Assembly: GCA_031422295.1 (NCBI GenBank)
Contig: JANOQM010000090.1
Coordinates: 27,651 to 91,650 of the forward strand
Direction of reading: 5' to 3'
DNA: 64,000 nt
DNA from: JANOMH01 sp031422295
GTDB lineage: Bacteria > Pseudomonadota > Alphaproteobacteria > Rhodobacterales > Rhodobacteraceae
Shown here: positions 8,961 to 18,320 of the stretch, one piece after another
Position numbering within the stretch: the stretch's first letter is position 1
How the letters are laid out: each line of letters opens with the position of its first letter
Notes under the pieces: model-generated
Told to the model about the DNA's origin: nothing
Databases searched by the model: none
Seen by the model: the letters and a program-made list of their open reading frames with translations, nothing else
Made by a program: the position numbers and the translations under genes

Positions 8961-9623
8961 ATGAAAACCGTGATATTCGATCTTGATGGGACTTTGGCCG
9001 ATACCAGCCGCGATCTGGTGGCGGCGGCGAATGTCTGTTTTGCCGCGCTGGGTCTGGGCGATCTGCTGGACCCGGTCACCGATGCGGGCACGGCGCTGCG
9101 CGGCGGACGGGCGATGCTGGCGCTGGGGTTTAGCCGGGTGCAGGGATTTGGCCCAGCCGATGTGTCGCGCCAATATCCGCTGTTGCTGGACGCCTATGCC
9201 GCGGGGATTGACCGGCATACGACAATGTATCCGGGTGCGATGGCGGCGGTGGAGCGGTTAAAATCCATGGGCTATGCCGTGGGCATCTGCACCAACAAGC
9301 CTGAGGGGCTGGCACAGGAGTTGCTGACCCGGCTGGGGGTGCGCGATGCCTTTGGCGCATTGGTCGGGGCTGATACTTTGGCGGTGCGCAAACCTGACCC
9401 CGCCCCATTGTGGGAGACGGTGCGCCGGTTGGGTGGTGATCTGGCCCGGACCTGTCTGGTGGGCGACAGCGATACCGACCGCAAGACCGCCGCTGCCGCC
9501 GATGTCCCGTCAATTCTGGTGACGTTTGGCCCGGCGGGGGGCGATATGGCGGCGCTGAACCCTGCCGCATTGTTGCACCATTTCGATGATTTGCCGGATG
9601 TAGTGGCGGGTTTGGGCCTGTAG
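8961..9623 (+). CDS. HAD-superfamily phosphatase, phosphoglycolate phosphatase-like
   Basis: A 220-aa HAD hydrolase. Motif I is FDLDGTLADTSRD (nucleophile Asp near residue 7), motif II is ICTNKPEG, motif III is the lysine in VRKPDPAPL, and motif IV is VGDSDTDRKTA. The helical cap between motifs I and II fits the Gph/PGP group that removes the phosphate from 2-phosphoglycolate, a product of DNA repair or oxygenase activity. Substrate assignment within HAD proteins is uncertain. The start at 8961 places motif I at the usual N-terminus. It is divergent from glmU. Confidence 0.85.
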   Translation: MKTVIFDLDGTLADTSRDLVAAANVCFAALGLGDLLDPVTDAGTALRGGRAMLALGFSRVQGFGPADVSRQYPLLLDAYAAGIDRHTTMYPGAMAAVERLKSMGYAVGICTNKPEGLAQELLTRLGVRDAFGALVGADTLAVRKPDPAPLWETVRRLGGDLARTCLVGDSDTDRKTAAAADVPSILVTFGPAGGDMAALNPAALLHHFDDLPDVVAGLGL

Positions 9624-9687
9624 GCGGGCCAGCGGTTGCCGCCCCTTACTGCTTGCGCCAGGCTGCAGGCGGTCTTACCTTAGCACC

Positions 9688-10704
9688 ATGGACCTGATAC
9701 CCAATCTGCCCCTGATCGACCCGTTTGACCGCATGATCCGCTATTTGCGCGTGTCGGTCACGGACCGCTGCGATTTTCGCTGTGTGTATTGCATGTCGGA
9801 AAATATGACCTTTCTGCCCAAGGCCGATCTGCTGACGCTGGAGGAACTGGACCGCTTATGTTCCGCATTCATCCGGCTGGGCGTGGAAAAGCTGCGCATC
9901 ACCGGGGGCGAGCCGCTGGTCCGGCGCGGGATCATGACGTTTTTTCGCGCCATGTCGCGGCATCTGGAATCCGGCGCGTTGAAAGAGCTGACGCTGACCA
10001 CCAATGGCAGTCAGCTGGAAAAGTACGCCGTCGAATTGTTTGCTGCCGGGGTCCGGCGGATCAATGTGTCGCTGGATACATTGGATGAGGCAAAGTTTGC
10101 CAAGATTACCCGCTGGGGCCGGTTGCCGCAGGTGTTGCGGGGGATTGACGCCGCCCAAGCCGCTGGTTTGAAGGTCAAGATTAACGCAGTAGCGTTGAAG
10201 GGGTTCAACGAGGACGAGTTGTTCACCTTGGCCGACTGGTGTGCTGCCCGCGCACTGGACCTGACATTTATCGAAGTTATGCCGATGGGCGATATCGGCA
10301 ATGAGGACCGGCTGGGCCAATATTGGTCGCTGCGCGATCTGCGCAGTACGTTGGCTGGCCGGTACACACTGACCGACCTTGCCGAGCGGACGGGCGGCCC
10401 TGCCCGCTATGTCCGGGTGGGGGAAACCGGGGCGAAGATCGGGTTCATCACCCCGCTGTCCCATAATTTCTGCGAAAGTTGCAACCGGGTTCGACTGACC
10501 TGCACGGGCGAGATTTATACTTGTCTGGGGCAGGAAGGGCATTCGGATTTGCGCGCGCCGTTGCGCGCGTCGGCTGACGATGCCCCGCTGGACAGTGCCA
10601 TTCGGACGGCGATCGGGTTGAAACCCAAGGGCCATGATTTCGACTATTCCCGGCAAAAGATCGACGGGCAGGTCAGCCGCCATATGAGTCATACGGGCGG
10701 TTAA
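9688..10704 (+). CDS. moaA: GTP 3',8-cyclase
   Basis: A 338-aa radical SAM enzyme for the first step of molybdenum cofactor synthesis. The N-terminal cluster motif is C28-x3-C32-x2-C35 (DRCDFRCVYCM). The second 4Fe-4S site is C262-x2-C265-x13-C279 (FCESCNRVRLTCTG). The protein ends in the Gly-Gly (SHTGG) needed for activity in this family. ITGGEPLVRRG is the SAM-binding GGE motif. It sits between the HAD phosphatase and waaA. The cofactor would serve the molybdenum hydroxylase encoded at 31.8-34.5 kb, but other moa genes are not in the window. Confidence 0.97.
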   Translation: MDLIPNLPLIDPFDRMIRYLRVSVTDRCDFRCVYCMSENMTFLPKADLLTLEELDRLCSAFIRLGVEKLRITGGEPLVRRGIMTFFRAMSRHLESGALKELTLTTNGSQLEKYAVELFAAGVRRINVSLDTLDEAKFAKITRWGRLPQVLRGIDAAQAAGLKVKINAVALKGFNEDELFTLADWCAARALDLTFIEVMPMGDIGNEDRLGQYWSLRDLRSTLAGRYTLTDLAERTGGPARYVRVGETGAKIGFITPLSHNFCESCNRVRLTCTGEIYTCLGQEGHSDLRAPLRASADDAPLDSAIRTAIGLKPKGHDFDYSRQKIDGQVSRHMSHTGG

Positions 10705-10710
10705 CCAGCC

Positions 10711-12015
10711 ATGCCCGCGCAGCTAACCCTGACCTACCGGGTCTATGCGGCCTTGGCTAATCTGGCCCTGTCGCTGGCATATGCCAAAGTTTCCAATCGG
10801 TTACGGGCCCAAGGCGTGACTGCGGCCCGGGCCCGCGAGCGGCTGGGCCATGCCACCCTGCCCCGCCCGGACGGCCCGGTCATCTGGTGCCATGCGGCCA
10901 GTGTCGGCGAAAGCGTGTCATTGCTGGCGCTGATTGCCCAACTATTGGCGGATGATCCCACGCTGCATGTGCTGGTCACCTCTGGGACGGCCAGTTCGGC
11001 GCAGATTCTGGCGGGCCGCCTGCCGGTGCGGGCACTGCACCAATTTGCTCCGCTGGATGCGATGCCCGCACTGCGCCGGTTTCAGGCCCATTGGCGGCCC
11101 GGTCTGGCGGTGTTTGTCGAAAGCGAAATCTGGCCGCAAATGATTGTCGCAACCCATGCGGCGGGGATTCCGCTGGCGTTGCTGAACGCCCGGATGTCGG
11201 AGCTATCCTTGCGCAATTGGGGCCGGGTCCCGGGCACTGCAGCGGCGTTGTTTCAACGCTTTGGCATGATCCGGACGCAGGCCGTGCCCACTGCAGCAGC
11301 ACTGATCAAACTGGGGGCCGATGCCGCGACGACCCGGGCTGATGGCGATCTGAAGGCCGCCGCGGGTGCTTTGCCTGTCGATGAAACCGAACTATCGCGA
11401 TTTCGGACTGATCTGTCAGGCCGGCCAGTCTGGCTGGCTGCCTCGACCCATCCGGGCGAGGAATACAAGGTTCTGCAGGCGCACAAGCTGGTGACTGAAG
11501 CCGCCCCCCGGACAGCGCTGATCTTGGTGCCGAGGCACCCCGAACGACGGCAAGAGATTGCGGAGCTGATCCGGGACGCGGGTTTCACGATGGCGATGCG
11601 CAGCAAGGTCGAGCCTCTGCTGCCCGAGACGTCGGTCTATCTCGCGGATACGTTGGGAGAGATGGGGATGTGGTATGCCCTGTGCCCGCTGGTGTTCATG
11701 GGCGGGTCTTTCGTGCCGGTAGGCGGGCATAACCCTTTCGAACCGGCACAGGCGGGGGCGGCTATCCTGCACGGACCGATGGTCGCCAATGCGGCCAGTG
11801 CCTACCGGGCATTGGATGAATGTGGCGGCGCCATTGAAATCCATGACGCCAGCGCAACCGCATTGGGATATGCAGTGCAGAACTTGCTGGCGGGCCCCTC
11901 CAAATATTCGAGGATGAGTCTGGTGGATATGGGGCTGGCAACCCGGACCTTTGCCGCCGGTCAGACCCAAGACCTGCCCCGTCTGGCGGCCGATCTGCGC
12001 GGCCTGATGGCCTAA
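10711..12015 (+). CDS. waaA: 3-deoxy-D-manno-octulosonic acid transferase
   Basis: A 434-aa KdtA/WaaA that adds Kdo to lipid A precursor at the inner membrane. An N-terminal membrane anchor is present (about 5-22). The donor-fold half contains WCHAASVGESVS and FVESEIWPQMI. The C-terminal half contains STHPGEE, LVPRHPERR, LADTLGEMGMWYALC and GGSFVPVGGHNPFEPAQAG, all conserved in this glycosyltransferase. The start is six bases after the moaA stop, so they are probably cotranscribed. It overlaps the M20 hydrolase gene by 4 bp at the 3' end, convergent. Confidence 0.95.
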   Translation: MPAQLTLTYRVYAALANLALSLAYAKVSNRLRAQGVTAARARERLGHATLPRPDGPVIWCHAASVGESVSLLALIAQLLADDPTLHVLVTSGTASSAQILAGRLPVRALHQFAPLDAMPALRRFQAHWRPGLAVFVESEIWPQMIVATHAAGIPLALLNARMSELSLRNWGRVPGTAAALFQRFGMIRTQAVPTAAALIKLGADAATTRADGDLKAAAGALPVDETELSRFRTDLSGRPVWLAASTHPGEEYKVLQAHKLVTEAAPRTALILVPRHPERRQEIAELIRDAGFTMAMRSKVEPLLPETSVYLADTLGEMGMWYALCPLVFMGGSFVPVGGHNPFEPAQAGAAILHGPMVANAASAYRALDECGGAIEIHDASATALGYAVQNLLAGPSKYSRMSLVDMGLATRTFAAGQTQDLPRLAADLRGLMA

Positions 12016-13175
12016 GCCATAGGCATCCGCTGTTCCACAATCCCCGCCCACCATGAACAGCCCGCCGGAATAGCCTCGTCGTTGAAATTATATTCCGGAT
12101 GATGCACCGCCGCCGTGTCGCCATTGCCGACAAGGATATAGGCGCCGGGCCGTTCCTCAAGCATATAGGCGAAATCCTCGCCGCCCATGATCAGGGGGGC
12201 GTCGTCGCATTGACCCGAAACTGACCGGGCGACACTGGCCGCAAATTCGGTCTGTGCTGCGGCGTTCACCATGGACGGGTAGCCGCGCATGTAGATGATT
12301 GTGGCGACAGCCCCATAGGCCAGTGCGGTCGCGTCAACCAAGGCTTTCAGCCGGACCTCGGCCATTTCGCGCATCTCATGCGACATCGTGCGGACGGTCC
12401 CTTTGAGCGAGACGCGCTGCGGGATGACGTTGAAGGCCTTGGACGATGTTTCAAATGACGTCACCGAGACGACGATTTGCCCGACCGGATCGGCATTGCG
12501 GCTGACGATGCTTTGCAGTGCCAGCACGATATGGCTGGCGACAAGGGTTGAATCCACCACCTCCTGCGGTTTGGCGGCATGCCCGCCTTTGCCTTCAATT
12601 TCGATGGTAAATTGATCTGTCGCCGCAAAAAATGCCCCAGACCGTATGGCAAATGTGCCTACCGGGCGGCCCGGCCAGTTGTGCATGCCGTAAACCTCGT
12701 CAATCTGGAAGCGGTCCATCATGCCATCGGCACACATTTCGCGCCCGCCGCCGCCGCCTTCTTCGGCGGGTTGAAAGATGACGACCACCGTGCCGTCAAA
12801 GTTCCGGGTTTCGGCCAGATAGCGGGCGGCCCCCAGCAACATGGCGGTATGCCCGTCATGGCCGCAGGCATGCATCGCGCCGGGGGTTTTTGATGCATAA
12901 GTCAGGCCGGTCTGTTCCATTATCGGCAGCGCATCCATATCGGCACGCAGCCCGATAACCTTGCCGCCCGTATCAGTCCGGCCCCGGATCACACCAACGA
13001 CGCCGGTGCGCCCCAGCCCGGTGACCACTTCGTCACAGCCGAATGCGCGCAGTTTATCGGCGACAACGGCCGCGGTACGGTGCGTGTCGAACAAAATCTC
13101 AGGGTGCTCATGCAGGTCGCGCCGCCAGGCGGTGATATCGGGCAGAAGGTCAGCAAAGCGGTTCTTGATCGGCAT
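12012..13175 (-). CDS. M20-family amidohydrolase (hippurate/N-acyl amino acid hydrolase type)
   Basis: A 387-aa zinc-dependent amidohydrolase of the M20D group. It shows WRRDLHEHPEILFDTHRTA, the metal-binding MHACGHDGHTAMLLGAARYL, the catalytic FQPAEEGGGGGREM with the Glu-Glu pair, YGMHNWPG, and the C-terminal MGGEDFAYMLEERPGAYILVGNG. These enzymes cleave N-acyl or N-terminal amide bonds of small substrates. It is divergent from an oligopeptide/dipeptide ABC transporter, so acting on imported peptides or acyl amino acids is plausible but not proven. The start at 13175 follows AGGATCC; an upstream in-frame start would add 25 unlikely residues. Confidence 0.9.
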   Translation of the reverse strand: MPIKNRFADLLPDITAWRRDLHEHPEILFDTHRTAAVVADKLRAFGCDEVVTGLGRTGVVGVIRGRTDTGGKVIGLRADMDALPIMEQTGLTYASKTPGAMHACGHDGHTAMLLGAARYLAETRNFDGTVVVIFQPAEEGGGGGREMCADGMMDRFQIDEVYGMHNWPGRPVGTFAIRSGAFFAATDQFTIEIEGKGGHAAKPQEVVDSTLVASHIVLALQSIVSRNADPVGQIVVSVTSFETSSKAFNVIPQRVSLKGTVRTMSHEMREMAEVRLKALVDATALAYGAVATIIYMRGYPSMVNAAAQTEFAASVARSVSGQCDDAPLIMGGEDFAYMLEERPGAYILVGNGDTAAVHHPEYNFNDEAIPAGCSWWAGIVEQRMPMA

Positions 13176-13439
13176 GGGAAAGGATCCTGTTGAGTTTAGA
13201 TCAGTCTGGCCCAAGCTGGACGGATCGGCAAGTGTGCGGGCCAGACCCACGTGATGGCGGGTTTGGAAAATTTCTGGCTGGGATTTTTTTCCCCTCGGTT
13301 GACGTAACGGCGACCTGACATCGAACGCAGACAGGGACTTGCCGGGGGCAGGATTGGTGATAACCTGATCATCAAGAGTTGCGACACTGCAACCGCGTTT
13401 CAGAATAACAAATATTCAGAACCACTTGGGAGGTTCTAC

Positions 13440-14450
13440 ATGCCCGATGGGGCGCTGCCAATTCGCCCCGTCCTTGACGTGCGGGGCCTTAAGACCGTGT
13501 TTCGCACCCGTGCGGGCGAAGTACATGCGGTCAATGAGGTCAGCTTTGATCTGGCCCCCGGTGAATTGCTGGGTGTGGTCGGCGAAAGCGGGTCGGGCAA
13601 GTCAGTCACAATGATGTCATTGCTGGGTCTGTTGCCCAGCCCGCCCGCAGAAAACCGCGGCGGCACGGTGATGTTTGATGGACAGGATCTGTTGCGTATT
13701 GATGCACGCACCATGCGTGGCGTGCGCGGTGGCAAAATTGGTTTTGTGTTTCAGGACCCGATGACATCGCTGAACCCGGTGTTTCAGGTCGGATTCCAGA
13801 TTATGGAGCCGTTGCGCAAGCATATGGGCCTGTCCAAATCTGCTGCCCGCGCCCGCGCGCAGGAATTGCTGGAACTGGTCGGCATCCCTGCCGCCGCCGA
13901 CCGGCTGAACGATTACCCGCATCAGTTTTCCGGTGGTATGCGCCAAAGGGTGATGATTGCGATTGCGCTGGCCTGTGACCCCCAGGTACTGATCGCCGAC
14001 GAGCCCACAACCGCGCTGGATGTGACCATTCAGGCGCAAATCCTTGAGTTGATGAAGGAATTACGCGCCAAGCTGGGCATGGCGGTGATCTGGATTACCC
14101 ATGATCTGGGGGTGATTGCGGGCATCGCTGACCGGGTTTTGGTGATGTATGGCGGCCAGATTGTGGAACATGCGGGCGTGCGCGACCTGTTTCGCAACCC
14201 GCAGCATCCCTATACCAAGGCGCTGTTGACCACTGTGCCCCGGGTGCATGGCGAACGCGCCCACCGGTTAACCGTGATCGAGGGCCAACCGCCGCTGATG
14301 ACCGCCGCCCCCGCCGCCTGCCCGTTCCGGTCGCGCTGTCCGCTGGCCTTTGACCGCTGTTCGAATGAAAATCCGGCCCGCTATTCTGTTGGCCCCCGGC
14401 ATGATGTCGCCTGTTTCCGCGCCGATCCGGGGGGTGGCCATGCTGGATAA
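13440..14450 (+). CDS. peptide ABC transporter ATP-binding protein (DppD/OppD type)
   Basis: A 336-aa ATPase. Walker A is GESGSGKS (residues 48-55), the Q-loop is FVFQDPMTSLNP, the signature is FSGGMRQRV, Walker B is VLIADEPTTALDVT and the switch is WITHDLGV. The C-terminal oligopeptide/dipeptide extension (about 250-330) contains Cys residues in ACPFRSRCPLAFDRC. It is the first gene of a five-gene operon: two ATPases, binding protein, two permeases. The strong GGGAGG lies seven bases ahead of the ATG. It powers uptake of di/oligopeptides or related compounds at the inner membrane. Confidence 0.93.
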   Translation: MPDGALPIRPVLDVRGLKTVFRTRAGEVHAVNEVSFDLAPGELLGVVGESGSGKSVTMMSLLGLLPSPPAENRGGTVMFDGQDLLRIDARTMRGVRGGKIGFVFQDPMTSLNPVFQVGFQIMEPLRKHMGLSKSAARARAQELLELVGIPAAADRLNDYPHQFSGGMRQRVMIAIALACDPQVLIADEPTTALDVTIQAQILELMKELRAKLGMAVIWITHDLGVIAGIADRVLVMYGGQIVEHAGVRDLFRNPQHPYTKALLTTVPRVHGERAHRLTVIEGQPPLMTAAPAACPFRSRCPLAFDRCSNENPARYSVGPRHDVACFRADPGGGHAG

Positions 14451-15507
14451 TGCGCCCAAACCGCTGGTTCAGGTCCGCGACCTGAAGATGCATTTCCCGC
14501 TCTATGCGGGCCTGTTGCGCCGCCGTGTCGGACAGGTCAAGGCCGTGGATGGCATCAGCTTTGACGTGATGCAGGGCGAAACCCTGGGTCTGGTGGGCGA
14601 AAGCGGGTGTGGCAAATCCACCGCCGGCCGGGCGATATTGCGGCTGTATGACCTTACCGAGGGGTCGGTAAAAATCGACGGCACAGAGATCGGGCAGAGC
14701 AGTCAGAATGCCCTGCGCAAACTGCGCCCGACGATGCAGATGGTGTTTCAGGACCCCCAAGCCAGCCTGAACCCGCGTATGACCGTGCAGGCGATCATTC
14801 AGGAACCGCTGGATGAACACACCAACCTGACCACGGCGGAAAAGCGGGAAAAGGTCAGCGCGTTGATGGATGCCGTGGGCCTGAACCGCGCCTATGCGGG
14901 CCGCTATCCGCATGCGTTTTCCGGCGGCCAACGCCAGCGGATCGGGATTGCCCGCGCATTGGCGCTGAATCCGAAATTCATCGTCTGCGATGAACCGATT
15001 GCGGCATTGGACGTGTCAATTCAGGCGCAAGTGGTCAATCTGCTGGAGGATTTGCAGGAACAGTTCGGCCTGACCTATCTGTTCATCAGCCACGATCTGT
15101 CGATGGTCCGCCATATCGCCACCCGTGTCGCCGTCATGTATCTGGGCCGGATTGTCGAACTGGCCCCGCGCGAGGATTTGTTTGCCGATCCGCTGCACCC
15201 TTATACCCGCGCCCTACTGTCGGCGGTTCCCGACCCGGATCCGTCGAGCGAAGAAACCAGCAAGCGGATCATCCTGCAGGGCGATGTGCCATCCCCCGCC
15301 AACCCGCCGCAGGGCTGCAATTTCTGCACCCGTTGCCCGCAGGTGATGGATATCTGCAAAACCAAAGAACCATTGTATCAGGAACTGGCACCGGGCCGCT
15401 TTGTCGCCTGCCACCTGTATGAAAATCCACCGCTTGCCGGTTCAACGGCAACTTACGAGGCAACTGGGCACCAAGATCGAACGTTTCAACAAGGAGTACC
15501 GCTATGA
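14440..15507 (+). CDS. peptide ABC transporter ATP-binding protein (DppF/OppF type)
   Basis: A 355-aa second ATPase of the peptide transporter. Walker A is GESGCGKS, the Q-loop region is VFQDPQASLNPRMTV, the signature is FSGGQRQRIGIARAL, Walker B is VCDEPIAALDVS and the switch is FISHDLSMV. The C-terminal Cys-containing segment (GCNFCTRCPQVMDIC) is typical of OppF/DppF. I choose the ATG at 14440, which overlaps the preceding gene by 11 bp. Earlier in-frame starts lie deep inside dppD. The stop overlaps the next ATG as ATGA. Confidence 0.93.
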   Translation: MLDNAPKPLVQVRDLKMHFPLYAGLLRRRVGQVKAVDGISFDVMQGETLGLVGESGCGKSTAGRAILRLYDLTEGSVKIDGTEIGQSSQNALRKLRPTMQMVFQDPQASLNPRMTVQAIIQEPLDEHTNLTTAEKREKVSALMDAVGLNRAYAGRYPHAFSGGQRQRIGIARALALNPKFIVCDEPIAALDVSIQAQVVNLLEDLQEQFGLTYLFISHDLSMVRHIATRVAVMYLGRIVELAPREDLFADPLHPYTRALLSAVPDPDPSSEETSKRIILQGDVPSPANPPQGCNFCTRCPQVMDICKTKEPLYQELAPGRFVACHLYENPPLAGSTATYEATGHQDRTFQQGVPL

Positions 15508-17225
15508 GTTTGAAAAAGATTCTATTGGGCGCAACGGCCAGTCTGGCCCTCGCCAGCATGGCATTTGCCGATGCGCATGAAGGCGAGCGGGGCCGCGATG
15601 GCCAGCTGAACATCCTGTATTGGCAGGCGGTGTCGATCATGAACCCGTATCTGTCGGCTGGGACCAAGGATATCGAAGCCTCGTCCATGGTGCTCGATTC
15701 GCTTGGCAGCTATGATGCCGGCGGCACTTTGGTGCCCGACCTGGCGGTCGAAGTGCCGACGATTGCCAATGGTGGCGTGTCCGCCGATCTGACGACCATC
15801 ACCTGGAAGCTGCAGGAGGGCCTGCTGTGGTCTGACGGCACGCCGGTGACGGCGGCCGACGTGATCTTTAGCTGGTCCTATTGCACCGCAGACGGCGGCG
15901 GATGTTCGCAAGCGGCCAAGTTTGATGGCGTCACCGCGGTCGAGGCGCTGGATGATCTGACCGTCAAGGTCACCTTTGCCGCCCCCACCGCATTTCCTTA
16001 CGGCCCGTTTGTCGGCGCGCAATCGCCGATCATTCAGGCAGCACAATTTGCCGATTGTCTGGGGGCCAAGGCACCCGAATGCACCGAGGCCAACTTTGGT
16101 CCGATCGGCACCGGCCCTTTCATGGTCACCAATTTCCTGACCAATGACGTGGTCGAATTTGCCGCCAACCCGAACTACCGAGACCCGATGAAACCGGCGT
16201 TTGCCACCGTCACGCTGAAGGGCGGCGGCGATGCGGCGTCTTCGGGCCGGGCCGTGCTGGAAACCGGCGAATTTGACTATGCCTGGAACCTGCAACTGGC
16301 CCCCGATATCATCAATGCGATGGCCGAAGCTGGCATGGGAACGGTCGTGTCGGCCTTTGGCACCAATATCGAGCGGCTGGAAATGAACCTGACCGATCCT
16401 TCGGCCGATCTGCCCGATGGCGAGCGGTCAACCCTTGCCCATCCGCATCCGTTCCTGACCAACCCGTTGGTGCGCGAAGCCCTGTCCATCGCCATCGACC
16501 GGCAATTGCTGGTAGATGTGGGCTATGGCCCGGCTGGCCAGTCGTCCTGTAATCTGGTCCCTGCCCCGGCGATCTATGCGTCCGACAACACCAGCTGCCT
16601 GACCCAGGATCTGGAACGTGCGGCGGCCCTGCTGGATGAAGCCGGGTTCACGGTTGGCGGCGATGGCATCCGTGTCAACGCCGATGGCTTGCGCCTGTCG
16701 ATCCTGTACCAAACCTCGACCAATGCCGTGCGTCAGGACGTGCAAGCCATTGTCAAGGATGCCTGGAACAGCATCGGGGTTGAAGTGGAGCTGCGCAATA
16801 TCGACGCAAGCGTGTTCTTTGGTGGTGATCCGGGTTCGCCCGACACGATCGAAAGATTCTACGCCGATGTGCAGATGTACACCAACAACTTCGAAGGCAA
16901 CGACCCCCAAGCCTATCTGGGGGCCTATGCCTGCGACAAGATCCCGAGCGCGGAAACCCAATGGGCAGGAGTCAACATCAACCGGGTCTGCGACCCGGTC
17001 TATGATGCAATGGTTCTGGAATATGCCGCCACGACCGACCCGGTAGCCCGGGCCGCTTTGGCGATCAAGATGAATGATTTTGTGACCAAGGACAGCAACA
17101 TCATCATCCCGCTGATCTATCGCGGGCGGGTGTCGGCGCATTCCAACACCTTGGGCGGCGTTGTCATGAATTCGTGGGACAGCGAAATCTGGAACATCGC
17201 TGACTGGTACCGTATCGGCGAATAA
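15504..17225 (+). CDS. peptide ABC transporter substrate-binding protein
   Basis: A 573-aa periplasmic binding protein of the SBP_bac_5 family (DppA/OppA-like). It has a signal peptide (MSLKKILLGATASLALASMAFA, cleavage near AFA-DA). The body includes LNILYWQAVSIMNPYLSAG, VTAADVIFSWSYC and GTGPFMV, typical of lobe I. The strong AAGGAG at 15490-15495 precedes the ATG. It would confer substrate specificity; the actual ligand is unknown. It is followed by a 48-bp nearly perfect hairpin (17235-17282) before the permease genes, an arrangement that often keeps binding-protein mRNA more abundant than permease mRNA. Confidence 0.93.
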   Translation: MSLKKILLGATASLALASMAFADAHEGERGRDGQLNILYWQAVSIMNPYLSAGTKDIEASSMVLDSLGSYDAGGTLVPDLAVEVPTIANGGVSADLTTITWKLQEGLLWSDGTPVTAADVIFSWSYCTADGGGCSQAAKFDGVTAVEALDDLTVKVTFAAPTAFPYGPFVGAQSPIIQAAQFADCLGAKAPECTEANFGPIGTGPFMVTNFLTNDVVEFAANPNYRDPMKPAFATVTLKGGGDAASSGRAVLETGEFDYAWNLQLAPDIINAMAEAGMGTVVSAFGTNIERLEMNLTDPSADLPDGERSTLAHPHPFLTNPLVREALSIAIDRQLLVDVGYGPAGQSSCNLVPAPAIYASDNTSCLTQDLERAAALLDEAGFTVGGDGIRVNADGLRLSILYQTSTNAVRQDVQAIVKDAWNSIGVEVELRNIDASVFFGGDPGSPDTIERFYADVQMYTNNFEGNDPQAYLGAYACDKIPSAETQWAGVNINRVCDPVYDAMVLEYAATTDPVARAALAIKMNDFVTKDSNIIIPLIYRGRVSAHSNTLGGVVMNSWDSEIWNIADWYRIGE

Positions 17226-17234
17226 GTCTGTGAA

Positions 17235-17282
17235 ACGCGTGGGTTGCACCCATCCTACTTAGGGTGGGTGCAACCCACGCGT
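17235..17282. repeat. dispersed palindromic repeat, copy 2 (intra-operon hairpin)
   Basis: Two 23-nt arms (17235-17257 and 17260-17282) pair with a single mismatch around a 2-nt loop. The core is GTGGGTTGCACCCACCCTAC, as in the copy inside alkD. It lies between the stop of the binding protein and the start of the first permease. It could be an mRNA-stabilising or attenuating hairpin. Confidence 0.8.
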
Positions 17283-17312
17283 CCCTTTTCCTTTCACGTT
17301 CAAAGGGCATCA

Positions 17313-18320
17313 ATGCTCACCTACACCCTGCGCCGACTGCTGATGGCCATTCCCACGCTGCTGTTCATCGCCTTGGTGATCTTTCTGTTATTGGAACTTG
17401 CCCCCGGCGACCCGATGTCGGAAATTCCGCTGACCGTCCCACCCGAGGTCAAGGAACAGATGCGCGCAGCACTGGGGCTGGACCAGCCGTGGCACATCCG
17501 CTTTGTGCTGTGGCTAAATCAGTTTTTCGTCGTCGAACCGCAAGTCTGGTTTGACCATATGTTCGGCACCAGTTTTGCCGAGGGCAAAGGACGCATCATC
17601 AGCTTTCAATCGCGCGGCCCGGTGTTCGACACTATCGGCGAACGCATTCCGCAAACTCTGTGGGTGGTAGGAATGTCTTATGTGGTGGGGGTGCTGATCG
17701 CCCTGCCCATCGGGATCATCAGCGCCACCCGGCAATATTCGATCTTTGACCAGCTTGGCACCCTGATCAGCATGATCGGCTTTTCCGTGCCGACCTTCTT
17801 TACCGGCGTCGTTCTGATCGAATTCTTTGCAGTCTACCTGGGTTGGCTTCCGACGATTTATATCACCACGCTTCAGGTCAATGACTGGTCCAGTTTCATG
17901 CAACAATTACGCCAGATGGCCATGCCCGTATTTGTGCTGGCGCTGTTCAATGCATCCCAGATCAGCCGGTACATGCGCGCGTCGATGCTGGATAACCTGA
18001 GCCAGGATTACGTTCGCACCGCGCGCGCCAAGGGCATGACTGAACGGGTCGTCGTTATGAAACATGTGCTGCGCAATTCGCTGATCCCGGTGGTCACAGT
18101 GATTGCCTTGGGCGTTCCCAGCGTTTTCGGCGGGGCGATTATTACCGAACAGGTGTTCAAGGTGAATGGGTTGGGTCAGTTACTGATCATCGCCATAAAT
18201 GGCAATGATTTCCCGATGGTGATGACGCTGACCTTTATCTTTGCAGTGCTGATTGTCGTGTTCAACCTGATTGCCGATATTCTGTATGGCATCCTTGACC
18301 CGAGGATCCGCTATGACTGA
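17313..18320 (+). CDS. peptide ABC transporter permease (DppB/OppB type)
   Basis: A 335-aa inner-membrane permease. The N-terminal LRRLLMAIPTLLFIALVIFLLLELAPGDP is the hallmark of DppB/GsiC permeases. About six helices follow, with the coupling EAA-type loop near DYVRTARAKGMTERVVVMKHVLRNSLIPV. A 60-residue insert around 70-120 (periplasmic, WLNQFFVVEPQVWFDHMFG) resembles OppB-like proteins from alphaproteobacteria. The start is at 17313; an earlier in-frame ORF start lies inside the upstream hairpin and is unlikely. It overlaps the next gene by 8 bp. Confidence 0.93.
   Translation: MLTYTLRRLLMAIPTLLFIALVIFLLLELAPGDPMSEIPLTVPPEVKEQMRAALGLDQPWHIRFVLWLNQFFVVEPQVWFDHMFGTSFAEGKGRIISFQSRGPVFDTIGERIPQTLWVVGMSYVVGVLIALPIGIISATRQYSIFDQLGTLISMIGFSVPTFFTGVVLIEFFAVYLGWLPTIYITTLQVNDWSSFMQQLRQMAMPVFVLALFNASQISRYMRASMLDNLSQDYVRTARAKGMTERVVVMKHVLRNSLIPVVTVIALGVPSVFGGAIITEQVFKVNGLGQLLIIAINGNDFPMVMTLTFIFAVLIVVFNLIADILYGILDPRIRYD

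Noticed and set aside
17244..17312. Upstream extension of the DppB-type permease
   Set aside because: It would start inside the palindromic repeat; the ATG at 17313 gives the normal permease N-terminus.
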